DNA from: Elusimicrobiota bacterium
Lineage (GTDB): Bacteria > Elusimicrobiota > Elusimicrobia > 2-02-FULL-39-32
NCBI GenBank assembly: GCA_021730935.1
Contig: JAKFYJ010000043.1
Location: 1-64,000, forward strand
Length of the DNA stretch: 64,000 nt
Direction: 5' to 3'
The notes beneath the pieces were generated by a model that made no database searches, had not been told where the DNA came from, and worked only from the letters and a program-made list of their open reading frames with translations. A program made the position numbers and the translations under genes. Below are positions 28,149 through 37,261 of this stretch, piece after piece; position 1 is the stretch's first letter; every line of letters starts with the position of its first letter.

Positions 28149-28705
28149 CGCCCAAAAAATTGCGCGCAGGCGAGGAGTCCCACGATGGTTTTTGAGTCGC
28201 GGATTTTCCCTTTTTCGATTTTCTTTAACAGGTTCCCGAACGTGTCCACGGAACAGGACAGAAATTCGTCGTCGTCCGGATTCATTTTCCCGCTTTTGAG
28301 GCCGTCGGCCCAATAAATGTGGATGATTTCGTTGGCAAAAGCCGGGGTCGGCCAGAACGAGATGAGTTTTTTAATGCGCGAAGCGGAATATCCCGTTTCT
28401 TCTTTCAACTCACGGCGGAGAGCATTGTTCAAGTTTTCTTTTTTGTCGAGTTTCCCGGCAGGCAATTCTTCCGTGATCTCTGAAACGGGATATCTGAATT
28501 GCTTGACCATCACCACGCGCGTTTTCATGAGCGGCGTTTTGAAGGGCGAGTCCAGAAACGGCACCACAGCAACAGCGCCGGGATGGTCCAGATATTCCCG
28601 CACAGCCTCTTTCTTATTCGGGAGCAAAACCTGGTCGGATCGGAACCCGACGGCTTTCCCTTTATAATGATGATTAATTCTCAAAAATCTTTCTTTCATA
28701 TCCAT
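28145..28705 (-). CDS. Nudix hydrolase, ADP-ribose pyrophosphatase-like
   Basis: A 186-residue protein with the Nudix box AGKLDKKENLNNALRRELKEETGY (shown here only to name its pattern Gx5Ex7REUxEExGU, about residues 83-105), followed by a loop with FANEIIHIYWADGL. The layout (VVMVKQFRYPVSEITEELPAG before the box) is that of ADP-ribose/ADP-sugar pyrophosphatases. Start: a TAGAAT directly abuts the ATG at 28705, while the next ATG at 28699 lies 6 nt behind it. If that box is the -10, the real start is 28699 and the mRNA is leaderless. Confidence 0.87.
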   Translation of the reverse strand: MDMKERFLRINHHYKGKAVGFRSDQVLLPNKKEAVREYLDHPGAVAVVPFLDSPFKTPLMKTRVVMVKQFRYPVSEITEELPAGKLDKKENLNNALRRELKEETGYSASRIKKLISFWPTPAFANEIIHIYWADGLKSGKMNPDDDEFLSCSVDTFGNLLKKIEKGKIRDSKTIVGLLACAQFFGR

Positions 28706-28733
28706 ATTCTATCAAAGGAACATAAAAATTATG

Positions 28734-28739
28734 TATATT
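28734..28739 (+). promoter_or_regulatory. -10 box of the GDPD gene
   Basis: TATATT at 28734-28739 ends 7 nt before the ATG at 28747. No convincing -35 is seen. The position suggests a leaderless transcript. Confidence 0.45.
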
Positions 28740-28746
28740 TATTCCC

Positions 28747-29511
28747 ATGTTTAAGCTAAAGCAATCTTCGCCGAGAGCCTGCTGGATCGTGGGGCATCGG
28801 GGCGCCATGGGCCACGCTCCCGAAAACACTTTTTCGTCTTTTGATGAAGGCCGCCACATGGGGGCAGAATTTGTGGAGTGCGATGTCCACCTCTCCAAAG
28901 ACAACGAAATCATCGTGATGCATGACGAATCCGTCGACCGCACCACCAATGGAGCGGGACTGATCAAAAATCTAAAACTTTCGCAGATCAAGAAGCTCGA
29001 CGCGGGTTCGTGGTATTCAAAAAAGTTTAAAGGCGAGAGGGTCCCCACGCTCAAGGAACTTCTCGAATGGGCGAGGCACAAAACCGCTCTCAACAAATAT
29101 CAGATGGGCGTTGCGATCGAAATCAAAAACGAGCCGGTGAATTATCCCGCGATGGCCGAAAAACTCGTCCAAGCGGTCAATGAGGCGGGAATGGGGGCGC
29201 GGGTGGTCGTGATTTCCTTCGACCATGACGTGCTCAAACAGATCAAAAAAATTGACCCCAAAATTGCCACGGGAATTCTTTACAGCGAGCCTCTCAAAAA
29301 TCCGATTCAGAGGGCGATCGATGTGCAGGCGGACGCTCTTTTCCCTCGCAGAACGCTCATCACCCAATCTCTCGTGCAGAAAGCCCACCAAAAAGGCCTG
29401 GCCGTGGCCACCTGGACCGTCAATGAAGTTCCGGAGATGAAGCGGCTTCTGGCTTGCAAGATAGACGCCATTGCAACCAACTTCCCTGACCGCTTAAATA
29501 AGATTATTTAG
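28747..29511 (+). CDS. Glycerophosphodiester phosphodiesterase
   Basis: A 254-residue TIM-barrel GDPD. The catalytic His and metal ligands are visible in VGHRGAMGHAPENTF, EFVECDVHLSKDN and VMHDESVDRTTNGAG. Other matches are EIKNEPVNYP and the C-terminal VATWTVNE. It releases sn-glycerol 3-phosphate from phospholipid head-group diesters. No signal peptide is seen, so it is probably cytoplasmic. Convergent with asd, with only 2 bp between the stops. Confidence 0.93.
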   Translation: MFKLKQSSPRACWIVGHRGAMGHAPENTFSSFDEGRHMGAEFVECDVHLSKDNEIIVMHDESVDRTTNGAGLIKNLKLSQIKKLDAGSWYSKKFKGERVPTLKELLEWARHKTALNKYQMGVAIEIKNEPVNYPAMAEKLVQAVNEAGMGARVVVISFDHDVLKQIKKIDPKIATGILYSEPLKNPIQRAIDVQADALFPRRTLITQSLVQKAHQKGLAVATWTVNEVPEMKRLLACKIDAIATNFPDRLNKII

Positions 29512-29513
29512 GA

Positions 29514-30554
29514 TTATTTTTCGACGAGGCATTCCGCGATCTGCACGGCGTTCAAAGCCGCGCCTTTGCGGAGGTTGTCGCCCACGGCCCAGAACGCGAG
29601 GGCTTTGGGGTTGAAGAGGTCTTTGCGGATGCGGCCAACCAAAACATCATCCTTGCCGGAAGCCAGTGTGGGCATGGGGCAAGTTTTGCCTTCAAGAGGA
29701 TGAGCGTCATCCACGAGGCGCGCGCCGGGAGTTTTGGACAAAATTTTGGCCGCTTGAGCCGGGGTGATTTTTTTCTTCGTCTCAATGTATACAGATTCTG
29801 AGTGACCGTTATAAACGGGCACGCGAACCGTGGTGGGAACCACCTGAATGGATTTGTCGCCCATGATCTTGTGGGTTTCTTTGATGATCTTCAGTTCTTC
29901 GTTGGAATATCCGTCCTTCTCAACTTTCCAGTTGTGAGACAGAACGTTGAAAGCAATGGGGTCCGGGAACACGCCGGGATCGCCGACCGTGCCGGACTGC
30001 AGATGCTCGGCAGTCTGTTTCTTTAAATCTTCAACGGCCTTCACGCCGGCGCCGGAGACCGCCTGATAGGTGGAGACGACAACTTTTTTGACGCCGAATT
30101 TTTTATGGATGGCGTTCACAGGGATGAGCATCACGGCCGTGGTGCAGTTGGGATTCGCGATGATGCCCTGGTGCCAGGCCAGATCATGTTCGTTGATTTC
30201 AGGAATGACCAGAGGAACTTCGGGATCCATGCGATAATCCGATCCATTGTCGATGAGCACGGCTCCGCGGCGGATGGCTTCCTTTCCGAATGTGACTGCG
30301 GCGCCCTTTTCTCCTTCTGTTCCGGCAAACAAAGCGATGTCCACACCGTCAAAGGCTTCGGGCGTGGTTTCATGAACCTGATAATCCTTGCCGTCCACCT
30401 GAATGATGCGCGCGCTTCTCGCAAGAACGCGGATTTCCTTCGCAGGAAATTTCCGCTCCACCAGAATGCGGATCATTTCCTTGCCAACGGCTCCCGCGCC
30501 CACAACTGCAACCGTGACCGGCGCTTTAAATTTTTTGATCTTTGACTTTTTCAT
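29514..30554 (-). CDS. asd: Aspartate-semialdehyde dehydrogenase
   Basis: A 346-residue NADPH enzyme of lysine/DAP, threonine and methionine synthesis. The Rossmann loop is VAVVGAGAVGKEMIRIL, the catalytic Cys is in IANPNCTTAVMLIPV, and YQAVSGAGVKAVEDL and RVPVYNGHSESVYIE (catalytic His) follow. The order is that of the bacterial ASADH family. It lies 24 bp behind hemB but has a nearby extended -10, so it may be expressed alone as well as with the haem operon. Confidence 0.95.
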   Translation of the reverse strand: MKKSKIKKFKAPVTVAVVGAGAVGKEMIRILVERKFPAKEIRVLARSARIIQVDGKDYQVHETTPEAFDGVDIALFAGTEGEKGAAVTFGKEAIRRGAVLIDNGSDYRMDPEVPLVIPEINEHDLAWHQGIIANPNCTTAVMLIPVNAIHKKFGVKKVVVSTYQAVSGAGVKAVEDLKKQTAEHLQSGTVGDPGVFPDPIAFNVLSHNWKVEKDGYSNEELKIIKETHKIMGDKSIQVVPTTVRVPVYNGHSESVYIETKKKITPAQAAKILSKTPGARLVDDAHPLEGKTCPMPTLASGKDDVLVGRIRKDLFNPKALAFWAVGDNLRKGAALNAVQIAECLVEK

Positions 30555-30572
30555 AAGATTGGGAAGTTGATA

Positions 30573-30582
30573 ATTATATCAA
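30573..30582 (-). promoter_or_regulatory. Extended -10 promoter before asd
   Basis: On the minus strand, TTGATATAAT (30582-30573) is an extended -10 (TG-A-TATAAT) that includes the hemB stop codon. It begins a TTGATA...TATCAA inverted repeat. The asd ATG is 18 nt further on. Confidence 0.5.
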
Positions 30583-31571
30583 GCTGAGAGCTTTTTGGCA
30601 ATCGCCTTGGCATGATAGGTGAGGATCAGGTCCGCTCCGGCTCGGCGTATGCTGGTCAAAATTTCAAGGATAATTTTTTCTTCGTCGATCCAGCCGGATT
30701 TTGCGGCGGCCTTCACCATGGCGTATTCCCCCGATACATTGTAAGCCGCCACGGGCACATTGAATTTTTGTTTGACGGCGCTTACGATATCGAGATATGC
30801 CAGAGCAGGCTTCACCATCACGATGTCAGCGCCTTCCCGGATATCCAGCTCCACTTCGCGCAGGGCTTCGTGAGAATTTCTGAAATCCATCTGATAGGTT
30901 TTGCGGTCCCCGAACGACGGCGGAGATTCTGCCGCGTCCCGAAACGGTCCATAAAATGAGGAGGCATATTTCGCCGAATAGGCCATGATGATTTTGTCTT
31001 TAAAACCGTTCGCGTCCAAGGCCGCGCGGATGGTTTTCACCGCCCCATCCATCATGCCCGAAGGCGCGATGATGTCAGAGCCGGCCTTTGCCTGAACCAG
31101 GGCTGTCTTCGCAATCAAGTTCAAGGTCGCGTCATTGTCCAGCTCCGGATCCTTGCCGCTTTTGACCACGCCGCAATGGCCGTGCGAAGTGTATTCGCAG
31201 AAACAAAGATCCGTGATGAGCGTCATCGAAGGAACTTTTGACTTGATGGCGCGAACAGCCTGCTGAATGATCCCGTCATCCGCATAGGCCTCAGAACCCA
31301 AATTATCTTTTGCCGCCGGGATTCCAAAAAAGATAACCGCGCGGACTCCCAGCTTATAGCATTCTGCCGCTTCTTTGACCGCCTGATCAATCGAGAGCTG
31401 AAACTGTCCCGGCATGGAGCTGATGGGTTTCCGAATATTTTTCCCGGGCCGTATAAAAAGAGGCAATATGAGGTTTGCAGAAGACAGCCGCGTTTCGCTG
31501 AAAAGTTCGCGAATCTTCTGAGATTGCCGCAAGCGCCTTGGCCGGATTTTTGGGAAGTTATCGGGGATCAT
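30579..31571 (-). CDS. hemB: Delta-aminolevulinic acid dehydratase (porphobilinogen synthase)
   Basis: A 330-residue enzyme condensing two ALA into porphobilinogen. The zinc-binding triad is DLCFCEYTSHGHCG, marking the Zn-dependent type. The Schiff-base lysines are in MAYSAKYASSFYGPF and VMVKPALAYLD. The start at 31571 is chosen because the preceding residues of the open frame are non-homologous and because it overlaps the SDR stop as ATGA. It is the last haem-synthesis gene in the operon. Confidence 0.96.
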   Translation of the reverse strand: MIPDNFPKIRPRRLRQSQKIRELFSETRLSSANLILPLFIRPGKNIRKPISSMPGQFQLSIDQAVKEAAECYKLGVRAVIFFGIPAAKDNLGSEAYADDGIIQQAVRAIKSKVPSMTLITDLCFCEYTSHGHCGVVKSGKDPELDNDATLNLIAKTALVQAKAGSDIIAPSGMMDGAVKTIRAALDANGFKDKIIMAYSAKYASSFYGPFRDAAESPPSFGDRKTYQMDFRNSHEALREVELDIREGADIVMVKPALAYLDIVSAVKQKFNVPVAAYNVSGEYAMVKAAAKSGWIDEEKIILEILTSIRRAGADLILTYHAKAIAKKLSA

Positions 31572-32368
31572 GCCACAGGATACTTTTTTGCGAGCAATCG
31601 GTCCACCAGCCGCGGCGCCCAATAATTCAGATGATATCCCACGAGTCCCGGACCAAAAACTGCCGCCTCCCGCTTCCGTTTTTTGGACGCAGAGAGGATA
31701 AATTTCGCGATTTTTTCCGGCGTCCGCATGTTCATCTCCGGAATTTCTCTTTTCCATCGGCCATAAAACTCCACGTTCTTGTGAAATTCGGATGAAACGC
31801 GGCCGGGAGAAATGGAGATGACGTCAATGTTCCAGGGCGCGAGTTCCAGACGAAGGCTTTCCGTGAGCCCGTTCAGAGCGAACTTCGTCGCGCAATAGGA
31901 TGAAAATCCCGGGAGAGCGCGTTTCCCGACGCCTGAGGAGACATTGATGATCTGTCCTGAAAATTTCTTTTTCATCCCGGGGATCACGGCCTGAATCAAG
32001 GCCAGGGGCGCAAAAAAATTCACTTCAAAATTTTTTTTATACTGGTCCACAGGACAATCTTCAATCAGACCGGCAACGGCATAACCCGCGTTATTGATCA
32101 AAACGTCAATTCCCCCGAATTTCTTCTCGATCTGGCTCACGACGTTTTGAATGTCGCTTATGTTTGCAAGGTCAAGGACAAACCCTTCTGCCGATGCCCC
32201 CGGCATGGATTTCACTTGCGCCGCGCATTTCAAAAGCTTCGCCTTGTCTCGGCCGATCAGGGCGATTTTTGCGCCGGCCGCGGCAAACCCTTCCGCGCAG
32301 GCCAGCCCGATGCCTGAAGTTGCTCCCGTGATCGCGACGACTTTATTTTTTATTTCGTATGGCTTCAA
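31568..32368 (-). CDS. Short-chain dehydrogenase/reductase inside the haem operon
   Basis: A 266-residue classical SDR. The NAD(P) loop is ITGATSGIGLACAEGF, NNAG is in VLINNAGYAVAG, the catalytic Ser is in INVSSGVGKRALPGF and Tyr/Lys are in SSYCATKFALNG. The C-terminus has a more hydrophobic stretch (VFGPGLVGYHLNYWAPRL) possibly binding membranes. It overlaps hemC by 26 bp and hemB by 4 bp, so it is co-translated with haem genes, in the slot where hemD (uroporphyrinogen III synthase) often lies. Its sequence is clearly SDR and not HemD. Substrate unknown. Confidence 0.88.
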   Translation of the reverse strand: MKPYEIKNKVVAITGATSGIGLACAEGFAAAGAKIALIGRDKAKLLKCAAQVKSMPGASAEGFVLDLANISDIQNVVSQIEKKFGGIDVLINNAGYAVAGLIEDCPVDQYKKNFEVNFFAPLALIQAVIPGMKKKFSGQIINVSSGVGKRALPGFSSYCATKFALNGLTESLRLELAPWNIDVISISPGRVSSEFHKNVEFYGRWKREIPEMNMRTPEKIAKFILSASKKRKREAAVFGPGLVGYHLNYWAPRLVDRLLAKKYPVA

Positions 32369-33278
32369 GAATTTTGTCTCCGCCCAGACTCAAAAGAATT
32401 TTGGCGAGTTCGCGCCCAATTTTTTCCGCGTCCCTGGCGTGCCCTGAAATTTGTTCCCGATAGTGTTTTTTTCCGTCGATCGACCCCACATATCCGTCCA
32501 GCGCGATCCTGTCTCCCTGAACCTGGGCATAGGCCCCGATGGGGACCTGACAGCCGCCTTCAAGAGCCCGCAAAAACGCCCGCTCGCAAAAGGCTTCCGC
32601 GCGGGCGGTCGGGTCATCAAGAGAACTCACAACTTCCTTGGATTTTTTGTCGTTGGCGCGGATCTCAACCGCCAAAAATCCCTGGCCCACCGCAGGCAAA
32701 ATGTCCCAAATGGGAACTTCGTTTAATTTTATGTCTTTCCAATTCACCGCAAGCTTGTGCTTGATCTTGCCGATGCCTGCCTGGGCCAGAAGAACGGCGT
32801 CATAAAGACCCTCTTCCAGCTTTCGGATGCGCGTGTCGATGTTCCCGCGAAGATTCTCAATTTTAATATCGGGCCGGACAGCCAGAATCTGGGACTGGCG
32901 GCGCAGTGCGCTGGTTCCAACCCTTGCACCTTTCGGCATCTTCTGCAAAGTCCAGGATTCCTTTGAGACAATGCAGTCTCTTGGATTTTCTCTTTTCAGA
33001 ACCGCGCCGATTTCAAGCCCTTTGGGAATTTCCGTCGGAAGGTCCTTGAGAGAGTGCACGGCAAAATCAATTTTTTTGTCCAGGAGCGCTTCTTCAATTT
33101 CCTTTGTGAAAAGACTTTTGGCTCCGATCTCGGAGAGCGGGACATCGAGAATTTTATCCCCGGTCGTTTTGATCGTGACCGTCCTGATATCAAGCCCCTC
33201 GTTTTTGGATTTGAGCGAGGCGCAGACCGTTTCGGTCTGGGTCAGGGCCAGAAGCGAGCCGCGGGTCCCGGCAATCAC
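32343..33278 (-). CDS. hemC: Porphobilinogen deaminase (hydroxymethylbilane synthase)
   Basis: A 311-residue enzyme joining four porphobilinogens. Motifs are TRGSLLALTQTETV, the loop KDLPTEIPKGLEIGAVLKRE, ARVGTSALRRQSQIL, ENLRGNIDTRIRKLEEG (cofactor contacts) and LEGGCQVPIGAYA, whose Cys holds the dipyrromethane cofactor. Its start overlaps hemA (ATGA) and its end overlaps the SDR. Length is normal. Confidence 0.97.
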   Translation of the reverse strand: MIAGTRGSLLALTQTETVCASLKSKNEGLDIRTVTIKTTGDKILDVPLSEIGAKSLFTKEIEEALLDKKIDFAVHSLKDLPTEIPKGLEIGAVLKRENPRDCIVSKESWTLQKMPKGARVGTSALRRQSQILAVRPDIKIENLRGNIDTRIRKLEEGLYDAVLLAQAGIGKIKHKLAVNWKDIKLNEVPIWDILPAVGQGFLAVEIRANDKKSKEVVSSLDDPTARAEAFCERAFLRALEGGCQVPIGAYAQVQGDRIALDGYVGSIDGKKHYREQISGHARDAEKIGRELAKILLSLGGDKILEAIRNKK

Positions 33279-34327
33279 AAATCACCCGCCGAAGCGCGGA
33301 GATATTCCGCGCCGTGCTTCAAACTTTTTTCGTCGCCTTCTTCGAGCGATTTCACCCACACGCAGAATTCGTCCGCTTTCAGGTTCACGATGTTCCGGGC
33401 CTTCTCGATTTCGCCTCCACGGGACTTCAGATTTTCACCCGCGATGCCTTGAAGGTCGTCGATGTTATAAAGATAAAGGTTGTCGAGGTTGTGAGCAGAG
33501 GCGTCCACATTTCTGGGAACGCCGATATCGATCACGAAAAGCGACCGATTCCCTCTGTCGCTCATTGTTTTTTTAAGCATATCGCTCGTGAGGATGGGCT
33601 CGTCCGACGAAACTGACGTGATGATGATGTCGGCGGAGGTCATGCGCGAAAACCCGTCTTCAAGGTTCAGCGCCGCGCCCTGAAATTGCGCCGCAAGCTT
33701 TTGGGCGTTCTCCAGAGTCCGGTTGGCGACGAAAAGTTTTTTTATTTTCTTGCTCATGAGGTGGCGCGCTGAAATCTCCGCCATTTCTCCAGCTCCGAAA
33801 AGAAGCACATTGCTCTCCGAAAGGTCTCCGAAAATTTTCTCCGCAAGAGAAACCGCCACGCTCCCCACCGACAACGCCCCGTGGGCGATCCCCGTGTGAG
33901 TCCGCACCAGTTTTCCCACATATAAGGCGCGCTGAAACAAAACATTGAACAGCTTTGAAGTCATCCCGAGGTTGAGCGCCGCCTGATAAGCGTCTTTCAC
34001 TTGCTTGAGAATTTCCTGCTCGCCATAAACGAGCGAGTCGAGGCCCGCCGCCACCGTGAACAAGTGCCGGACCATTTCCTGCTTTTCCTTTATGTATAAA
34101 TATTTTTCCAAACCGCCTTCCTGGAAATGATCCTTGAAGAAATTCACGGCCCGTTCTTTGTGGGCATCGTCGTGAGAATGGATATAGAGTTCCGTGCGGT
34201 TGCAGGTGGAAAGGAGCACCGCCTCCTTTTCTTTCACTTTATGGATTTCCGTGTCCCTGAAGGTAAGCTTCTCCCGAAGCTCGACGGGAGCGGTGTGGTG
34301 CGAAATGCCGACGAGGGTCAAAGACAT
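33275..34327 (-). CDS. hemA: Glutamyl-tRNA reductase
   Basis: A 350-residue enzyme reducing glutamyl-tRNA to glutamate-1-semialdehyde, the first step of the C5 haem route. The catalytic Cys is in LLSTCNRTELY. LVYGEQEILKQVKDAY, the NADPH loop LLFGAGEMAEISARHL and IDIGVPRNVD are conserved. The start at 34327 gives the standard SLTLVGISHHTAPVE beginning and overlaps the ccsA stop by one base (TGATG). hemL (the next enzyme) is not in the window. A shorter C-terminal dimerisation domain than the ~420-residue family norm is noted. Confidence 0.96.
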   Translation of the reverse strand: MSLTLVGISHHTAPVELREKLTFRDTEIHKVKEKEAVLLSTCNRTELYIHSHDDAHKERAVNFFKDHFQEGGLEKYLYIKEKQEMVRHLFTVAAGLDSLVYGEQEILKQVKDAYQAALNLGMTSKLFNVLFQRALYVGKLVRTHTGIAHGALSVGSVAVSLAEKIFGDLSESNVLLFGAGEMAEISARHLMSKKIKKLFVANRTLENAQKLAAQFQGAALNLEDGFSRMTSADIIITSVSSDEPILTSDMLKKTMSDRGNRSLFVIDIGVPRNVDASAHNLDNLYLYNIDDLQGIAGENLKSRGGEIEKARNIVNLKADEFCVWVKSLEEGDEKSLKHGAEYLRASAGDL

Positions 34328-35247
34328 CAAGACCCTTTGCCCGAGAGAAATCCGTGGAGCTGTGAAAGATAGTTGACTCCGACATAGGTGAAGATGACGA
34401 CGGCGAACCCGAAGATCGAAAGCAGGATGGTTTTTCTTCCGCGCCAGCTCATGATGAGACGCATGTGCAGATAAATCGCATAGGTGAACCAGGTGATGAG
34501 GGCCCAGGTTTCCTTGGCGTCCCAACCCCAATATCTCCCCCACGCGTCATAAGCCCAGCGCGCGCCGAGGATGATCCCGAGCGTCAGGATGGGAAACCCC
34601 CAGCTGATCAGGCGATACGACATGATGTCGAGAGGTTCAAGCGCCGGAAGCATTTCGGAAAAATCGTTCGGGTGCTTTGATTTGAGCTCGCGTTCCTGGA
34701 TCAGATAAATGATGCCCACCGCGAAAGCCACGCCGAAAGCGGAATATGAAATAAACATCATGGGGACATGGATCGCCATCCAGATGGACTGAAGCGCCGG
34801 CATCAGCTGCGGGATCGCGCGGGACGCGAGGGCCGCCTGCCACATTTCTCCGGCCCCGTGGACCTGGTCCCAGCTCCCGAAGAGGGGATAAGTCATGGAG
34901 AATGTCACAATGATCCACTGAAGCGTCGCGACGAAGGTCCCCAGGATGTGGAGCCGATATATCCGCATGACCGCGATGAAAGTGACGGCGATCACAAAAG
35001 CGAAGAGAGAAAAACTCTCAAACCAATTGGACCAGGGGACATAGTGTTTCAGCCCATGCTCCACACGCCCGATATAGGCCCGCAGCAGAAAATCGCACAG
35101 GTGAAGGGCCGCGCCGGCCAAAATAAATCCGAACGCAAGGTTTCCAATTGAATTTTTTTTCTTCCAGGCATAAAACAAATACGCCGCCATCGAAACCGTA
35201 TAACAGCCCCAGGCCGCATTGAACAAAATCATCTCAAAATTTTCCAA
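34327..35247 (-). CDS. ccsA: Cytochrome c biogenesis protein CcsA/ResC type
   Basis: A 306-residue polytopic membrane protein with about eight helices. The tryptophan-rich haem-handling motif is GRYWGWDAKETWALITWFTY (residues about 245-264). Conserved His residues in helices flank it. CcsA with ResB forms the system II machinery that exports haem and attaches it to apocytochromes c. The gene lies 2 bp after the precorrin-2 dehydrogenase gene and overlaps hemA, matching the classic hemA-ccsA neighbourhood. Confidence 0.93.
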   Translation of the reverse strand: MENFEMILFNAAWGCYTVSMAAYLFYAWKKKNSIGNLAFGFILAGAALHLCDFLLRAYIGRVEHGLKHYVPWSNWFESFSLFAFVIAVTFIAVMRIYRLHILGTFVATLQWIIVTFSMTYPLFGSWDQVHGAGEMWQAALASRAIPQLMPALQSIWMAIHVPMMFISYSAFGVAFAVGIIYLIQERELKSKHPNDFSEMLPALEPLDIMSYRLISWGFPILTLGIILGARWAYDAWGRYWGWDAKETWALITWFTYAIYLHMRLIMSWRGRKTILLSIFGFAVVIFTYVGVNYLSQLHGFLSGKGS

Positions 35248-35249
35248 AG

Positions 35250-35876
35250 TTATCTCCTTTTGATCAGCTCATCCAGCTTTTCAAGCACGAGCGCTTTCTT
35301 GCCGGCCCGAATCAATGACAAATTTTTTTCAGTGATGATATTTTTCAGAATTCTCCGCCGCTTGTCTAATTCAAGACTCACGAGTTTCCCGCGCACGCTC
35401 TTCAAAATTCCAACCAGCCCGTCCACTTCCGGCCCGATATTTTTTTCGAGCCTTTTGCGTATAAATTTTGCGACAGCCGGACTCGCGCCGCCCGTCGAGA
35501 TCGCGACCAGAATTTCGCCCCGCCTGAAAAGCGCGGGCATGATGAAGTCGCATTCCGATGGTTTGTCCACGACATTCGCCCAAACATGAGCGGCCCTGCA
35601 GAGCGAACTCAAATGACGGTTCAGTTTTTCGTCATTGGTGGCGCAAAAAACCAAGTCCTGATTCATGATGTCGGGATCTCGGAAGGGTCGCTCGATGTAT
35701 TTTACCTTTTTTTGTTTGGCGAGCTTCTTCACTTCCGGAATGGAAGATTTCGTCACCACCGTGACCTGAGCCCCGGCCCGGAGGACATCCTGAATTTTCT
35801 GGAACGCCACAGGCCCCCCGCCCACCACCAGGACATTCTTGCATTCAAGATCGAGGATGACGGGGAAAAACTTCAT
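35250..35876 (-). CDS. Precorrin-2 dehydrogenase / sirohydrochlorin ferrochelatase (CysG N-terminal type)
   Basis: A 208-residue Met8p/CysG-B like protein. The NAD-binding loop is NVLVVGGGPVAFQKIQDVLR, followed by VTVVTKSSIPEV, FCATNDEKLNRHLSSLC and the ANVVDKPSECDFIMPALFRRGE block with ISTGGASPAVAKFIRKRLE. It oxidises precorrin-2 and inserts iron to make siroheme. The uroporphyrinogen methyltransferase half of CysG is absent. The start at 35876 overlaps the resB stop (ATGA) and gives the family N-terminus MKFFPVILDLECKN. Confidence 0.93.
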   Translation of the reverse strand: MKFFPVILDLECKNVLVVGGGPVAFQKIQDVLRAGAQVTVVTKSSIPEVKKLAKQKKVKYIERPFRDPDIMNQDLVFCATNDEKLNRHLSSLCRAAHVWANVVDKPSECDFIMPALFRRGEILVAISTGGASPAVAKFIRKRLEKNIGPEVDGLVGILKSVRGKLVSLELDKRRRILKNIITEKNLSLIRAGKKALVLEKLDELIKRR

Positions 35877-37237
35877 GAAATCGCTTTCAGCTCGTCCAGC
35901 ATCCCGGTGAACTCCATTTCGAACGATTTCCCCCGCGATGACGCGCCGCCAATTTTGACCAGCGTCTTTCCGCTCTCGCCCTTCCGGACCCACACCCAGA
36001 TCCTGCGATAATGGAGATAGAACAAAATCATGAGAGCCCCCACCAGGATCGAGCATCCCATCCAAAAAAATCCCGCTCCGGGATCATAGGCCGCCTGAAT
36101 TCCCGTGACATAAAGCGGGGCTGTCTCCGCCAAAACCGGAATGAACTCGTCCATCGCCTGAAAAGGCGGCATCTGGAGCCCGGGATATTTCACGAAGATC
36201 CACGGGGATTTCACCGGCTGTCCATTTTTTGAGATCAGGAGTTTGACCGCGGGGTTTGATAAATTTGGAGAGCGGGACGCCGGCTTGTTGTTGCCGTCCA
36301 GATAAAAGTCCGGGACGAAATTCAAAACCTTGAGCTGATAAGGCGTTCCGGGAACAGACACGGACTCGTCCATCTTGATCAGCATCGGCGGCGTGGACTT
36401 TTCCGGATTCTTTTTCATGAACAGCCCGATTTTTGCGTGTTTAAGATACGGCGCATAGGTTGCCTGATAAAACCTCACATTTTTATATTCCAGAGGCTCA
36501 TTCACAAGAACTTTTCCGTCGGTGAGAAGCTCCGTCTCCTTAAAGACTCGGAGATCGGAAGCGAAGGTTCTTGGAGTCTGGGCATTGTCATAGAAATCCA
36601 CCGTGAACTTTTCACATTCCACCGACCACGGGCGGCGCGTCATGGAAACGCTTTCCCCCTCAGGGATCTCCAGAGTTTCGCGGAACCCCCACACCAGCCC
36701 GGCGACATTCGCGAGCAGGATCAGGAGCAGGGCAATGTGACTCACCCAACTTCCGTAACGCTGGATTTTGTGCTTCGCGGCCAAGAGAAGCACGGACCCG
36801 TCGGGCAGATTGAGTTTAAGGATGCCGAACCCGGATTTCTGAAGTTCGTCCGCGGCGCGGCCGCAAAATTTTTCCGGGTCCAGTTTTGATGCGCACTCGC
36901 CCTTGAATTTCAGGTTTTCGATCGAAGCGGGATCCCGTTCCCATTTGCTGAAAGCGTGGCCCCCGGGAAATTTCCCGAATATGATTTTGCAGACGAACAC
37001 GTCGAACGCCATGAGAGAAAGGAGGGCAATGAACCACCAGGAATAATAAAGATCAAAAAAACCCGCCTTCCCGAGAACCGGGCCGATCATGGGATGAGAT
37101 TCGACGAACTTCAGGACTTTTTCCGGGACTTCGCGCGATTGAGGGAGGAGAGTGCCGGTGATGGAGGCCGCGGCCAGGACACAGAATAAATAAATGTTGA
37201 ATTTGACGTCCTGGAACAGGGTGAGATATTTCTTCAT
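35873..37237 (-). CDS. resB: Cytochrome c biogenesis protein ResB
   Basis: A 454-residue ResB/Ccs1 family protein. The N-terminus KYLTLFQDVKFNIYLFCVLAAASITGT is the first membrane helix after a short cytoplasmic lead. Two more helices follow near residues 65-85 and 165-185, then a large periplasmic domain with beta strands, and a last helix near residue 395-415. It acts with CcsA in haem delivery to c-type cytochromes. It leads the run resB, precorrin-2 dehydrogenase, ccsA, hemA, hemC, SDR, hemB. Confidence 0.92.
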   Translation of the reverse strand: MKKYLTLFQDVKFNIYLFCVLAAASITGTLLPQSREVPEKVLKFVESHPMIGPVLGKAGFFDLYYSWWFIALLSLMAFDVFVCKIIFGKFPGGHAFSKWERDPASIENLKFKGECASKLDPEKFCGRAADELQKSGFGILKLNLPDGSVLLLAAKHKIQRYGSWVSHIALLLILLANVAGLVWGFRETLEIPEGESVSMTRRPWSVECEKFTVDFYDNAQTPRTFASDLRVFKETELLTDGKVLVNEPLEYKNVRFYQATYAPYLKHAKIGLFMKKNPEKSTPPMLIKMDESVSVPGTPYQLKVLNFVPDFYLDGNNKPASRSPNLSNPAVKLLISKNGQPVKSPWIFVKYPGLQMPPFQAMDEFIPVLAETAPLYVTGIQAAYDPGAGFFWMGCSILVGALMILFYLHYRRIWVWVRKGESGKTLVKIGGASSRGKSFEMEFTGMLDELKAIS

Positions 37238-37261
37238 TGAAATGTTGTGAAAAATTGCGGC

